Positions 22,461 to 34,661 are shown, counted from the first letter of the stretch. The stretch: DNA of 64,000 bases from Candolleomyces eurysporus (GCA_027579435.1 JANBPK010000159.1:1-64000); one strand, 5' to 3'. Numbers and translations: made by a program. The notes: a model not told the origin generated them from the letters alone.

Positions 22461-23784
22461 TAGGCTTGTCGATGGGGTTGCACCACCATCGTTCCGCTTC
22501 TTCTGACCAGCGTGGATTACAGACGTTTGGGTCTGGTTCGGGTCACCATCGACACCAATGCTGGAATTCAGTCCTTGCTCGGCATCAGCATCACCGTTAC
22601 GGCCAAACTCGCGATTCAACGTCGATCGGAGGAAAGACGATTCGCCAGTTCGGCGGGCAAATCGAATGGGGTTGGTTATGATGCCGTCCTTGACTGAAGG
22701 GAATTTGGTGAAGGAGCGGCCGGTGGTGACACGGAATATGATCATGTGTGGCGATAATGCCTTTTAGTAAATTCAACTAAATTGGTGTCGATGAGAAGCG
22801 CTCGATCAGGTCAACTCACGCAGAATGAGAAGAAAAGGCCGTTGAACAAAGTACTGCAGACTATAATTCCTCCGGAAGCGTCAGATTGAACACCGCTCAC
22901 TCTTCCCAAATTAATCGCAACGACAATGATGCCGGAGAAGGCGAGAGGAGCAGCAGACTCGATTAGCATGGCGATTACCCCACTGTAGACTCCCACATCC
23001 GCTGATGGCGAAAACTTTACCAGGGTCCGCCGTGCACGAAGAATGCGGAATGTGATCAAACTTGTGACAATGACGTCGGTTGACACAGTTAGCAGGGTGG
23101 ACGCGGCTGAATATCTCGTATTGCCTGGACCGTCTGGGTCAATCCCCATGAAGAAGAGAGCTATGTGTTGTCATTTAGTATAAATTCTACTTTGAAGCGG
23201 ACACAGCACCAACCAAGACCGGACAAGGACGTCATCATTGGCAGGATTGTCACCCACCAGTACTCCACGCAAATGATGTAACAGCGATACACCTGTGGCA
23301 AACAACCATTGAGAATGGCAGATGGCTGAAAAAAATCCGGTTACAGCTCTCACCATCAGTGCATCCCCAACCACAAGAACCAACCCAATAGCCAAGATGC
23401 TAACAGAATACCCCGAGCTTTTTGTATAGGCGCTAACTAGCTCTTCCCAGTGACCCAGTGAGGTGGACTTGAACAGTATTTGGAAGTAATCCGCCATGTC
23501 AAGCGACGCAGTGAGGGCGGATAAAATTGTCAGAATAAAACTGGTTGCTATGTATCTCTTTTGGCCCTTCCTCTGTGACTCTGGGGTCTCTAGAAAAACC
23601 GAGAGACCATATAGCGCCATGAAGAGGTGGATACCTGGAATCGTTTGAGTCATAAGGCATATCACTTGGTGATCCATGGATGTATAGAAGTTGGCATACC
23701 AATAAACACCATGGACATGGTATAATTTGCATAAAAGGCTCGAGCTGCTACTGTGAGCTGGTGGCTCATATTATCTTCGCTCAT
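22386..23784 (-). CDS. 7TM family protein, copy 8 (chimeric C-terminus)
   Basis: All exons read through from ATG at 23784 (MSEDNMSHQLTVAARAFY), with no N or frameshift. Helix 6 contains YSGVIAMLIESAAPLAF, and exon 4 ends FFSFC at a GTGAGT donor. The tail follows the family to KKRNDGG near 22490. The usual DVEKAG stop is then lost and about 35 residues are read from X-block DNA (ATPSTSLIDNKGVLHATGC and on) to a stop at 22386. A deletion has fused the gene to the X block of the next unit. The membrane domain is intact, so it may be functional with a longer cytoplasmic tail. Confidence 0.8.
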
Positions 23785-23949
23785 TGCTGCCTTGACCCAA
23801 GTTTGATTAGGGTTGATCGACTACCTTCCTTATGTATATTTGCGATTCATCGCACTTCCGCTGACACTGACTGTGATTATTCTGAAAGCAGAACAGGTGA
23901 CACAGCCCGCAGCATGTCTTCTTTGATAACAGATTCCGAGACAAGGTCA

Positions 23950-24340
23950 TATGGAAGACGCTTCTTTTTAAGCATCATGAGATACTATGAATTTGGCTCC
24001 TCTTCATCCTGGGCTGTGCGAGAACGTGATCCCTGGACCTTCCTTCACTCGCTGTGAAACAAAAAGATGTCTTCCTGCAAGAAGCAATCATGATTGGGTA
24101 AGGCCATCAGTGCGTTCAGCTTCTTCTCATGAGTAGATAAAAGAGGCAAGATAATCAAAACTATACCTTTTGCAGTCGATAGAGGGAACCGACGATAGTG
24201 AAGGGCCACTGACGCATGCGCCCACACTCCACAAATCATAAGATTTGGGCCCAAAGTTATTCAGGGCCCTGTCTATTCGCAAGTTAGTGCGTTGAACTTC
24301 ACATCCGCTGTTAGAGCAGAGGTGTTTGTGCGTCCGGCTC
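23950..24340 (-). repeat. X block upstream of 7TM copy 8 (short)
   Basis: A shortened copy, with the CGVWAHASVALHY frame visible on the minus strand near 24230-24190. It passes into a segment at 24340-24520 (caacccatcaatcgg...) shared with 33090-33180. Confidence 0.45.
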
Positions 24341-25160
24341 TAACTTCTGTCCTCGTTCCGATGTGGAGCGTCCTGGGTTGCCAACTTTCACAAAGTGCTG
24401 ACTCCGAAAGACAACCCATCAATCGGCTCAAATTCGGATCCAACAAGGTTTTCGTAATTCTGTTGCAGATCGAGGTGTATGTTCCGGTGGAGAGTGAGGG
24501 GCTCTCCATTAAATAGAAAATGTTTGATAGTCAAGGTATGTATATATCACATGCGGGATCAAATAAAAATACAAGAGCAGGTAAATTGAAACACTATGGA
24601 CTATAACTACAAGCAAGGCTTCAGTACTTCTTCACGACCACCGGTTCGATTCCTCCCCGACCTTCTCGACCTCCCCACTGTCATTTCGCTTCTCCTGCGC
24701 AGTGTGGATAATAGACATCTGGGTCTGTGTGGGCTCACCATTGACACCAATGTTGGAATTCAGTCCTTGCTCGGTATCAGCACTACCGTTTCGGCCAAAC
24801 TCGCGATTCAACGTCGATTGGAGGAAAGACGATTCGGCAGTTTGGCGGGCAAATCGAATGGGGTTGGTTACGACACCGTCCTTGGCTGAGGGGAGTTTGG
24901 TGAAGGAGCGGCCGGTGGTGACACGGAATATAATCATGTGTGGCGATAGTGACTGTTAGTAAAGTCAACAAAGTAGCACTGGTGGGAGCACTCGATCAAC
25001 CCAACTCACGCAGAATTGAAAGAAAAGGCCGCTGAACAAAGTACTGCAGACTATGATTCCTCTGGAGCTGTTCGATAGGGCACCACTGGCTTGTCCCAGT
25101 GCCATTCCAGTGGTAATGATGCCGAAGAGGGTGAGAGGGGCAGCGGACTCGATTAGAATG

Positions 25161-26606
25161 ATTGTGCACAAAGTAACTTTTTAAGTTAACTTGTCGTCGA
25201 TCTTCCCTGCGAAAAAAAGTTAGCTTGTCAGTGCCTCACTTGGGGCTTTTTAACTTGGTGGTAAGTTAACGTGCCCCAGCCAAAGTACACCCCTGCTGTT
25301 AGCCCTGCTAAATCTAATTTACGACTAGCCCTGGCTCTTTTCCCCTCGTTGCTCATGATTGTGGCCAGCGACTGCTGACGTCCCTGTGTAGATATACATC
25401 CTCCTTTTCGGTTCCCGAACGATTCTTTCTCATGTATCGCTCTCCAATGTTGAGGTAAATGTGAGCACGATGTTTTCACCTCAATTAATTTCCCCTTTCC
25501 CCTCACCTTTGCTCGCATCTCTTTTTTGCGTTCACTTTCATTTAATTATAATCCGCCTGGTCCCGTGCTGTCTCTACAATTGTTTGCAACTTCAAATACA
25601 TTCAAATACACCCATTTATATTTCCTTCGTGAGCCATCAGAGGCAGAGGAGTACAAACAACTTGCGTGTACAAATAAAGGAGTTGTGAGAGGTCCAAGTC
25701 AATGACGAAACATGAGCTTTGCTCTGGCAAACTTGGATGAACTTGGACGTAACTTGAGTGAGCTTGGACGTAACTTGGATCATTCGAATACACCCATTTA
25801 AATTTCCGCCATAAGAGACGAAGGTGTACGAACAACTTGTGTGTACAAATAAGGAGTCGTGAGAGGTCAAAGTCAATGACAAAACATGAGCTTTGCTCTG
25901 GCAAACTTGGATGAACTTGGACTTAACTTGAGTGAGCTTGGACCTAACTTGGATCATCACACGGCGAACTTGGATGATCTTAGACCTAACTTGCAACTAA
26001 CTTGCGCCTCAAAACAACCAACTCGGCTCTTCAGCGAAACCGCATAGCACACAGATTGATCATTCACGTTTCTAACAGCTTGACACTAACGTGATTTAGC
26101 TTGGGGTCGACTTGAAGCGAACTTGGGGTCTCATTCAAGTTATCCCTCTATTACTTCAAACACATTATCACGTTGGTAGACCTCTTAATTGCAAGCGGAC
26201 ATCTGAACTCTTCTATATTGGGAAACACTCAGCCTTGGCTCAAATTGCCTGAATGGCGCGGGAATGGCTTGGGTGATTGTGTGAGAGGTTGAGTATGGTG
26301 CCGTACCTTGCTCATCACGTATCCAGGGAACAATGGGCCAACGCTCGCACTCGGATACGACTGTCCGAAAGGAGTCTTCAGCCTTCTAAAATTGTTTACA
26401 ACAGAACAATCCACAGTCTCTTGACGAGAATAGACTGTTTACTCTAGTTAAGAGAACAGCTTTGCATTAACTTGCTACTAACCTACGTTGCCTTGGGGGT
26501 AGCTTGAGTGAACTTGAAACGACCATCTGAACTTGAGTCAAAAAGTTAGTAAAAGTTAATTTTGTAAGGGGCAAGTTAAGGACGGAAAGTTACTTTGTTA
26601 ATCACC
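25161..26606. mobile_element. Non-autonomous TIR transposon in 7TM copy 9
   Basis: The 1446-bp insertion is flanked by a perfect 10-bp direct repeat, gattagaatg, at 25151-25160 and 26607-26616. The ends are imperfect inverted repeats sharing ACAAAGTAACTTT and, a few bases further in, TTAACTTG. The interior is packed with the words aacttgg, taacttg and gagcttgg in both arms and carries a direct tandem duplication. No transposase frame is visible. The longest frames (under 125 codons) only translate the repeats, so it depends on a partner elsewhere. A 9-11 bp duplication suits Mutator-like elements, but the family is not settled. Confidence 0.8.
25599..25954 (+). repeat. Tandem direct duplication inside the transposon
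   Basis: Two adjacent units of about 180 and 174 bp, 25599-25780 and 25781-25954, each start cattc(a/g)aatacaccc and end taacttggat. They contain the word aaacatgagctttgctctgg unchanged and differ at scattered sites. They may be sub-terminal transposase-binding repeats or a local duplication. Confidence 0.7.
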
Positions 26607-27639
26607 GATTAGAATGCCGAACACCTCAGTGTAAACTCGCACATCCGCTGATGGCAAGAGCTTTGCTAGCGTCCGGCGCGCACAAAGAAGGCGGATGGCG
26701 ATGAAAGTTGTGACAATGATGTTGGTTGACGTGGTTAGCAGAATGAAGGCGATTGAATAGCTGAGAGCCAAATCGCCTTGACTGCCTGGGGAATTTGACA
26801 CGAAGAAAAGAACTATGTGTTGTGATTGAGGGCGATTTGATTAGCATAAATTGCAGATGGGAGCGGATATGCCACAGACCCAGAGCAGAAAGGGACGTCA
26901 TCATGGGGAGTATTGTCACCCACCAATACTCCACGCAGACTATATAACAGCGATACACCTGCGGCAAACAACCTGTGAGCCTTGCCAGCAGACGGCTGCA
27001 AAAGGTCAGGCTACCACACTCACGAGCAGTGCATCACCAATCAAAATAGCCAATCCAAGGCCCGCTATGCTAGCCAAATACTCCCATTCTTCGTAGGAGG
27101 CGATAAATAGTTCTTGCCAACGACCCGGTGAGGTGGATTTGAACAGTGTTTGGAAGTAACTTGCCATGTCAAGCGACATGGTGAAGGCGGATAAAGTTGT
27201 GATTACAAAGCTGACCGCTATGTATCTCTTTCGGCCCTTCCTAAGAGGCTCTGGGGTCTCCAGGAAAACCGAGAAACCATATAGCGCCATGAAAACATGA
27301 ATACCTGGAATTTTTGCGAGCATAGGGTGTATTAGTTTGGGTGATCCATAACAACATAGAAATTGACGTACCAGCTACCACCATGGACATGGTATAATTT
27401 GCGTAAATGGCCCGAGCCGCTATTGTGAGCCTGTATTCCGAACTATCGTCGCTCATTGCTGCCTTGACGCGAGTCTGGTAAGCGTTGATTACAACCTCAT
27501 TCTCAGCTCCTTATATATATTCCAACTCCTTGCGCTTCCGCGGACACTAAATCGTTCTGGAAGTAGAGCAGGAGAAACAGCCCATAGCATCTCTTCTGGA
27601 TTCTATAACAGATTCGGAGACAATTAAATGAATTGGTTG

Positions 27640-28440
27640 ATCCCGAAATGCCGTACGGAAAACGCTTTTGGCAGGACTATGAGGTACCAACAGCGTCTAG
27701 GCCGAATGTACTCTAGTTCATCTCTTTCATCTTGCCCAGTACCTTCCAAGATAGATATGGAACGACAATTTGGGCTCATTTTCATCATGAACTGTGCGAT
27801 AATACAATGCTCGGACCTTCCATTAAGCGCTGTCAGATGAAGAGTCGTCCTCCAGCGAGAAAGCAATCATGATCAGGTCAGGCCATCACCACGCCCCGTT
27901 CTTGTCGGGAGTAGCTTCATGATGGAATAAGCTCAAAGCTATACCTTTCGCGATTGATAGAGTCGATGACAAAGAACTAATGATAGTGAAGGCGATTGAC
28001 GCCCAAACTCCACAGATGATCAGGTGGCCGAAGGTACTTAGGACCCCTATCTATTCGCAAATATACTACGTTATGAATGTGCATCCGCTGCTAGAGTGGA
28101 GGCGTTTGTGCGCCCGGTAGCATGCGATACACCGTGGCGGTTGCCGATTAGGGGATGTCGATGAGGTTGCACCTAGTGTTTAAGCGCCGATCGAGAGAAG
28201 GATAGAGGAGTGCATTCTGGGGTAAGGAGAGCCGTTAAAAATCTGAGCTTAAAGGATTTTATTCCATGCGTTATTCTGCCACTCGCTTTGCGTGGCACTA
28301 TCATAGTCCCCCAATGTATTCCTGGTGCAAGCTTTACATATGACTACATGCCTAACCGAATCATTTCGAACCTCATCGATGTTTATCACGAACATTGGTA
28401 TCTGAGGTTAGCTAGGCGCGAAGATGGTTCACCAGTCCGG
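27640..28440 (-). repeat. X block upstream of 7TM copy 9 (best preserved)
   Basis: The fullest X copy. On the minus strand it encodes a hydrophobic stretch (RVLSTFGHLIICGVWASIAF and on) ending IAK at a GTATAGC donor near 27950. Downstream, at about 27866-27640, an open stretch reads SILEGTGQDERDELEY, similar in several copies (for example SILEGMRQTGRDGLEY near 32390-32320). Partial frame conservation hints at an ancient membrane-protein gene. Confidence 0.5.
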
Positions 28441-28559
28441 AGAACCTAGCGGACGTGTCAGTTCAGGATCGTGGATGGATGGAAGATCACTCGATAGTCA
28501 TGAGGATGGAGCGGAGAAGGCAGCTGCGAAGACGAAACAACACCCACTGAGGACGCATG

Positions 28560-28699
28560 CTCCACCTCACCTCATTCCCATATATGAACTTCCACAAAAT
28601 ATACTACAGAGCCTTTTTGATGCCGGTCTGCTTGTCGAAGTTCCCACTACCATCTCGTTCCTCCGGCGTGATATAGATTACTGTTGTAAGTACCACATA
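28560..28699 (-). pseudogene. 7TM 3'-end tail fragment beside G-alpha C
   Basis: Degenerate remnant of the 7TM tail end and 3' flank (plus-strand tcgaagttcccactaccatctcg), equivalent to the fragments at 18120 and 48450. It has no open frame of its own. Confidence 0.45.
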
Positions 28700-30560
28700 T
28701 CCCAACTAAAGTAACAGGGCTCGAAGCCATCAGGTAGGCGGGAGCGGAAGACGAAAAAATATCGACAATGGTAAAGAAAATAGAAACGTGGCACGCACCT
28801 TACGCAACTTGTTCAGAACGTACGTCCAGAGGAGCCACCTCGAGTTGATCACCGACCCGAAGTGGATGAGCGATTCCGCCATTCAGTTCTGAGAAAAGAA
28901 GGGAACGACAGCTTAGCCAATACACTCAATGGTTCAAGCGAACAGAGATGGGTGAGGATGCGAAAGGGAGCGGAAGGTAGGTGAATAAAATGGCTATAGC
29001 TCCGAAATGCATGGGATGGGACTCCGAGCGAAACCGTAAATGAACAAAAATGGACGAACGAACGAAAACAAAACTGGATGGGAGAAGAGAATGGGAGGGT
29101 GGAAGATGACAAAGCGGCTGATAATACCTCTACTTAGCACAAAAAAGACAGGAAGGCAACAGAGGGGCATCAAAACAGACATCACTCACTCCCAACCACT
29201 TCTATCGAAAAACTAAACGAAATTCGACACGCTAGTCACCTGGGGTCTCGACTCTCGGAGCAGTGTACCCACTTCTCACGTTTCGACCGTTGACGGCCCA
29301 CGTCAAAGATGTGCCCTCCATTTTGAGGGTCGAGTTGGGTGGAATTCGCTGAGGCGGGTTGGAGGGGACGGGTTCATTGGATGATTGCAGATCGTGTTTT
29401 GTGGCAAGTTGAAGACAAGTGTCCAAGTTAGGGGAAGTGCAAAGTCGGAGTGGGATGAGGCTGGGAGAAGTCAAGTGAGGGTTTTGTTAGTTCGAGGACT
29501 CGTCATCTAGGCAGAGGATGTAGTGAAATGAAAAGGAAGACAGGAGTTGACTTTGTTCATTGAAATACGAACGAATAATGGGGGAGGAATCGGGGAGAAA
29601 GAAGAGAAGCATGGAGGAGTGGAGCGAATGAGTAAACAACAAATACCAAATGAAATAGAAATAAAGGATAAACNAAAAACTGACGGTCGCAACCATATGC
29701 TGGAACTCGTCTCCGTAGTCTCCATCAATCATTTTCGCGCTCTCGGTACCTCTGTCTCAGCCAGATAATCCGGACTTCCAATCAGTATGACCTCTCAGAA
29801 GGGCCTAAATATGACAACACTATGTGTTAGTCATCGTCTTGGAGTGAAAAGGAGCGTGCATAAATGATTGGGAGCAGGAGGGAAAGGCAGGGAATAGGCG
29901 ACTTGCCGGATAGCTGGAGAGTTGCTGAGTAAAGAAGGGAGGCTTGGTAAGCAGAAGAAGAGCAAGGAAAGAAGGGCGAAATGAAACAGCGTGCAAGATA
30001 TGAGGACGAAGGGAAAATGAAAAAGGAGAGGCGAAAGAATGCGAGCAGGATTTTCATGATCATAAAGTGCAGAGAGTGAAAAGAAAAGAAACTGTGGAAT
30101 GATAGAAGCAGCGAGGAAACCGACTCATGGCTCGGAAAAGCAAAAAAGAGATTGCCAGCCACAGAGAGAGAGAGAGAGAGAGAGAAGATAGCAGACGAAG
30201 GAAGAGCAGAAAAACAAAGACAAGTCACCTCACGATCCCGCAGTTCATAAGACAGAAGTCGCTCGAACGATCGTCCATATTTGGGTACGATCGGGCGATT
30301 CCAGAGCTGGTGGATGGCGTCCGTGATTTCTGGAGAAAGGTGTCGCCCTCTGCCTGCTTGATGTCATCGATTATTCTGCTCGGGCTTGTGTGGCGAGAGG
30401 CGTAAACGAGTAAGTGTGAAAGGAAGAGGACGGCGAAATGAGGCATAGTGGGGTGCGCGGAGGACGGGCAGCAGGTGGAAAAGGAGGCAAAAGATGAAGG
30501 AAAACGCAGCCAATTCAAACGGTTCCTAGCTTCCCTAATCTCCAGTCAAGATCAGCGATG
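28700..30560 (-). pseudogene. G-alpha subunit pseudogene, copy C
   Basis: Blocks in order on the minus strand: the helical-domain exon at 30390-30230 (IIDDIKQAEGDTF, then PEITDAIHQLWNRPIVPKY, then DDRSSDF, with one-base frame changes between them); the PDYLAETEVPRARK linker at about 29775-29730, followed by a TGA; switch II at about 29320-29255 reading DVGRQRSKREKWVHCSE, where the second Gly of DVGGQ is Arg; and the MAESLIHFGSVINSRW exon at about 28890-28815, with a TGA before the Met, ending LNK. The P-loop, SEYDQ exon and C-terminus are absent. A (GA)n microsatellite lies at about 30164-30186. 7TM copy 10 ends 210 bp upstream. Confidence 0.78.
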
Positions 30561-30772
30561 CACGACGCAAGGGAGCACGCGGAGTGATGGTTGCTCTATC
30601 TTATCACGGCCTGATGGTGAGGTGCGGATGGTTACATTGATATAACACGCGAATATAAGTACAAGAGCAGGCAGATAGAAGTACAGCGACCAAGCCTTGA
30701 GCGCTTGAGCCGGCTGGAGTACATATTCAGCTTCTTCACGGCCAACAAACCAGATTGATATTGATTTGATCT

Positions 30773-32086
30773 CTACCCCGCCTTCTCGACATCTCCACCG
30801 TCCTTCTGCTTCTCCTGCGTTACGTGGATAATGGATGTCTGGATCCGACTGGGTTGACCAATGCTGGAATTCAGTCCTTGTTCAGTATCAGGATCGCGGT
30901 TTTGACCGAACTCATGATTCAACGTCGATTGGAGGAAAGATGATTCAGCAGTTCGGCGGACAAATTGAATGGGGTTAGTCACAACACCGTCATTGACTGA
31001 GGGAAATCTGGTGAAGGAGCGGCCAGTGGTGACGCGGAATATAATCATGTGTGGTGATAGCGTCTTTTGGGAAAGTCAACAAATTAGCAATGACGAGAAG
31101 CACTCGATCAACCCAACTCACGCAGAATGAGAAGAAAAGGCCATCCACCAAATGACTGCAGACAATGAATCCTGGGGATGGACGATATGGGGGGTCCCAA
31201 AACTTGGTCATTATCGCTGAGACGATACCGAAGATGGTGAGTGGAGCTGCGGATTCAATGAGAATGGCGATCACTCCGGTATAGAGTCGCGCATCCGCTG
31301 ATGGCAAGAGCTTTGCCAGGGTTCGGCGTGCACGAAGAAGGCGGATTGTGATGAAAATTGTGACAATGATGTTGGTTGACACAGTTAGCAGGGTGGAGGC
31401 GATTGAATATCTAATTTTGGAATTCTGTCGAGTCTCTTCGCCAGTCGACATGAAAAAGAGAACTATGTGTTGCGATTCCGGGAGATTTCATCAGCATAGA
31501 TTGCACTTTGAATCGGGCACGACACAGACCTAGAGCGGACAGGGACGTCATCATCGGCAGGATTGCCACCCACCAATATTGCACGCAAACTATATAACAG
31601 CGATACACCTGTGACAAACAACTAGTGAGCTTTGGTAGACGGCTGGAAAAAATCAGGGTACGGCTCTCACCAGCAGAGCGTCCCCAATCATAATAGTGGA
31701 CCCAATGATCACGTCGCTAGCTAAATACCCCCATTCTTCAAAAGACAGGCTCATTAGTTCTTGCCAATGAGCCGGTGAGGTGGATTTGAACAATATTTGG
31801 AAGTAGTGCGCCATGTCGAGCGATGCGGTGAGGGCAAATAAAGTTGTCATCACAAAACTGGCTGCTATGTATCTTTTCCGGCCCTTCCTAAGAGGCTGTG
31901 GCGTCTCCGGGAAAACTGAGAGACCATATAGCGCCATGAACAGATGGATACCTGGAAGTATTGGGATACTGAGCACTGATTTACATAGTTCACATACACA
32001 GAAATTGACATACCAATCGCCACCATGGAGATGCTATAATTTGCGTAAATGGATCGAGCCGCTACTGTGCGGATATGGTCGCTCAT
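30773..32086 (-). CDS. Seven-transmembrane family protein, copy 10 (intact)
   Basis: A complete 7TM family member. ATG at 32086 gives MSDHIRTVAARSIYANY; exon 2 starts at the shared GTATCC acceptor site, exon 3 encodes VYRCYIVCVQYWWVAILP, and exon 4 runs from LFFMSTGEETRQ to FFSFC. Exon 5 begins TLSPHMIIFRV (Ala to Thr at the junction) and ends DVEKAG at 30773. There are no stops, Ns or frame breaks. Relative to copy 2 it has a shorter N-terminus and FPETPQ instead of FLETPE. G-alpha pseudogene C lies directly downstream. This is one of the best candidates for a functional receptor-like protein of the array; its ligand and partner are unknown. Confidence 0.88.
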
Positions 32087-32269
32087 TTTTGCTGTCCCGA
32101 CCCGAGTCTGGTAAGAGTTGATCTACTACTCATTCTTACTTCAAATTATATATATTCAATTCATCACACTTCTGCTGACACTGATTGTGATCGCTCCGAA
32201 ATCAGAGCAGGAGAAACGGCCCGTCATCTCATCTGGCTTCGATGTCAGATTCCGAGACAACGCCGTGTA

Positions 32270-32830
32270 GAAGACGCTTCTTTTAAGCACCATGGGATAC
32301 TATCAGTAGCATCCAGGTCGAAAGTACTCCAGTCCATCTCTGCCAGTTTGCCTCATACCTTCCAAGATAGATATGAAACGACGACTAGGGCTCCTTTTCA
32401 TCCTGGGCTGTGCGAGAACGCGATGCCTGGATCTTCCTTCAGGCTCTGTGAGATTGAAAGCTGTCTTCCTGCGAGAACAAATCATGATTGGATGAGGCCA
32501 TCAAAGCGCCTAGCTCCTTCTCGGGAGTAGATAAATGACGGAAGGTAATCAAAACTATACCTCTTGCGATTGATAGAGAGTTCATGTCTGGGAACCGATG
32601 ATAGTGAAGTTCACTGGAGCTCCCCCTGTGATAAGATTCGTGCAGGGAAGGAACTAGGACCCTTTCTATTTACAAATATACGGCGTTAGGGATCTACATC
32701 CACCGCTAGGGCAGGGGCCCTCGTGCATCCGGTCGCGTGTGATACACCTTGGTAGTCGATTAGGGTTGTAGGCGAGGTCGCACCCAGTGCGTGATTGCCG
32801 ATCAAGGGAAGTATATAGGCGTGAGTTCCG
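32270..32830 (-). repeat. X block upstream of 7TM copy 10
   Basis: The same landmarks, including cgaaagtactcc and ctttctatttacaaa. A minus-strand frame reads FISILEGMRQTGRDGLEY, as in the 27.6-kb block. From 32900 to 33180 a G+A-rich stretch shows no gene. Confidence 0.45.
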
Positions 32831-33343
32831 GGGTAAGTAGAAGAATGAGCCCAGAGAATAGCGGCGAGGTCAGATGCTCTGGATTCCTTTCTTGTTCCTA
32901 CTCTTGAGAACACAAAGTGGTAACTCAGCTATTTCAGCGTTCAAGAGAGACGGTGGTCTGTTCGGCGGAGACGTGGAGGCTCGTTGATGATAATTCTTTG
33001 CGAGAGATAAAACCGNAAAATGTGGAGGCAGAGGAAGAGGAGAGAGAAAATGCGCAGTAGGTGACGATGTGATAAAAATTGAAACGACGACCCATCAATC
33101 GGGTCCGGATCCGAAAGTTCTCGTGATTCTGTCGCAGACTGAGGTGCGCGTTCTAGTGGATAGCTAGAGGCTCTCCATTGAAGGGATGGAGTCTGATTGT
33201 CGAGGCACGTCTATAAAACGCGAAATCCAATATAAATACAAAGAACACGCGAATGGACACACTACGGACTACGACAACAAGCAAGGCTTGAACTGGCTCG
33301 AGGACATATTCAGCTTCTTCACGACCAACACACCGGATCGATT

Positions 33344-34661
33344 CTACCCGGCCTTCTCAACATCGCCGCCATCGTTCTGCTTCTCCTGTGCGATGTGAAT
33401 AATAGACAGTTGGGTACGGGTGGGCCCTCCAATGCTGATATTCAGCCCTTGTTCGGTGTTCAGGCCAAACTCGCGATTCAACGTCGACTGGAGGAAAGAT
33501 GATTCGGCAGTTTGGTGATTAAATTGAATGGGGTTGGTTAGAACACCGTCTTTAACTGACGGGAATTTGGTGAAGGAGCGGCCAGTGGTGACACGAAATA
33601 TGATCATATGTGGCGACAGTGCCTATTAGTAAAGTCAACATATTAGCAATGATAGGAGCACTCAATGCGATCAACTTACACAGAATGAGTAGAAAAAGCC
33701 GTCAAATATATAGGAACAGACAAGGACTCCTAGGGATTTATGAGTCTCAGAGGCCCATAAGCTGTTGACTATCGCTGTGGCCACGCCGAAGACGGTGAGC
33801 GGTGCAGCAGATTCAATGAGAATGGCGACCACTCCGGTATGGAGTCGCGCATCCGCTGATGGCAAGAGTTTTTCCAGGGTTTGGCGTGCACGAAGAAGGC
33901 GGAATGTGATCAAACTTGTAACAACAATGCTAGTTGATACAATTAGAAGGGTGGAGGCGGTTCTATACCTCAGATTGCTGAGGTCCGAAGGGTCTATGTA
34001 AATCGGCATGAAGTAGAAGACTATGTGTTGGGATTCCGCACGATTGGATAAGCATGAGTCGTACTTTGAAATGCACACAAAACAGACCTATTCCGAACAG
34101 GGACGTGATCATTGGCAGAATAGCCATCCACCAATGTTCCACGCAAATTATATAACACCGATACACCTGTCACAAACGATCCATAAGCCTTGCCAGACGG
34201 CTGTGAGGGATCAAGGTATCGCCCTCACCAGCAAGGCATNCCCCAATTAGAATAATCAACCCATTGCCCGTGGTGCTCACCAAATGCTCCCAGTCTTGTG
34301 AATAGGTGATAATAAGTTCTCCCCAATGACCTGGTGAGGTGGACTTGAACAGTACTTGGAAGTAGCCCGCCATATCAAGCGACGTGGTGAAGGCGGATAA
34401 AGTTGTTATTCCGAAGCTTACTGCTATGTATCTCTTTCGGCCCTTCCTAAGAGACTCTGGTGTCTCCAGGAAAACCAAGAGACCGTATAGCGCCATGAAA
34501 AGGTGGATTCCTGGAATCGTTGTGAACGTAAGGCATATCACTTCGGGCGATCCATAAAATACAGAAAATGGCCTACCAGTTACCACCATGGACATGGTAA
34601 GATTTGCGTAGAGGGCTTGAGCCCCCAATGTGAGCCTTTATTCCGGATTATCGTCGCTCAT
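33344..34661 (-). pseudogene. 7TM family copy 11, early nonsense codon
   Basis: The five-exon structure is complete, from ATG at 34661 to DVEKAG at 33344. Codon 8 is TAA (34640-34638), where the closely related copy 9 has TAC (SSEYRLT). An N at 34240 lies in the GDALL segment of helix 3; dropping it restores the frame. The remaining exons are open (exon 4 with LHTGVVAILIESAAPLTVFG, exon 5 normal but lacking a few residues around FGLNTEQ). Translation could in principle restart at a Met inside helix 1 (MSMVV), but that would drop the N-terminus. I call it a recent pseudogene. Confidence 0.72.

Larger units (their letters stand above)
24632..27456 (-). pseudogene. 7TM family copy 9, split by a transposon
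   Basis: The gene is otherwise well preserved: ATG at 27456 (MSDDSSEYRLTIAARAIY), open exons 1-3, and exon 4 in two halves. The right half ends ...VYTEVFGILI and the left half resumes ILIESAAPLTLFG. Between them sits the element at 25161-26606. Excising it together with one 10-bp target copy restores the frame. The canonical TAG stop has become GAG, so the tail runs eight codons further to a TGA at 24632. Apart from the insertion no disabling change is visible, which suggests the insertion is young and killed a recently functional gene. Confidence 0.88.

Noticed and set aside
25602..25996. Open frames in the transposon as a transposase
   Set aside because: They translate the tandem aacttgg repeats in different frames (PEQSSCFVID-type repeats) and show no transposase motif.
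29827..30228. 133-codon minus frame rich in Phe, Ser and Leu
   Set aside because: It lies within the intron of G-alpha C after the helical-domain exon and includes the (CT)n microsatellite; low complexity, not conserved as protein.
3181..34661. Genome defence by repeat-induced C-to-T mutation as cause of decay
   Set aside because: Copies remain highly similar. Stops arise by several substitution types and indels, and no dense C-to-T pattern is visible by eye; a formal count would be needed.
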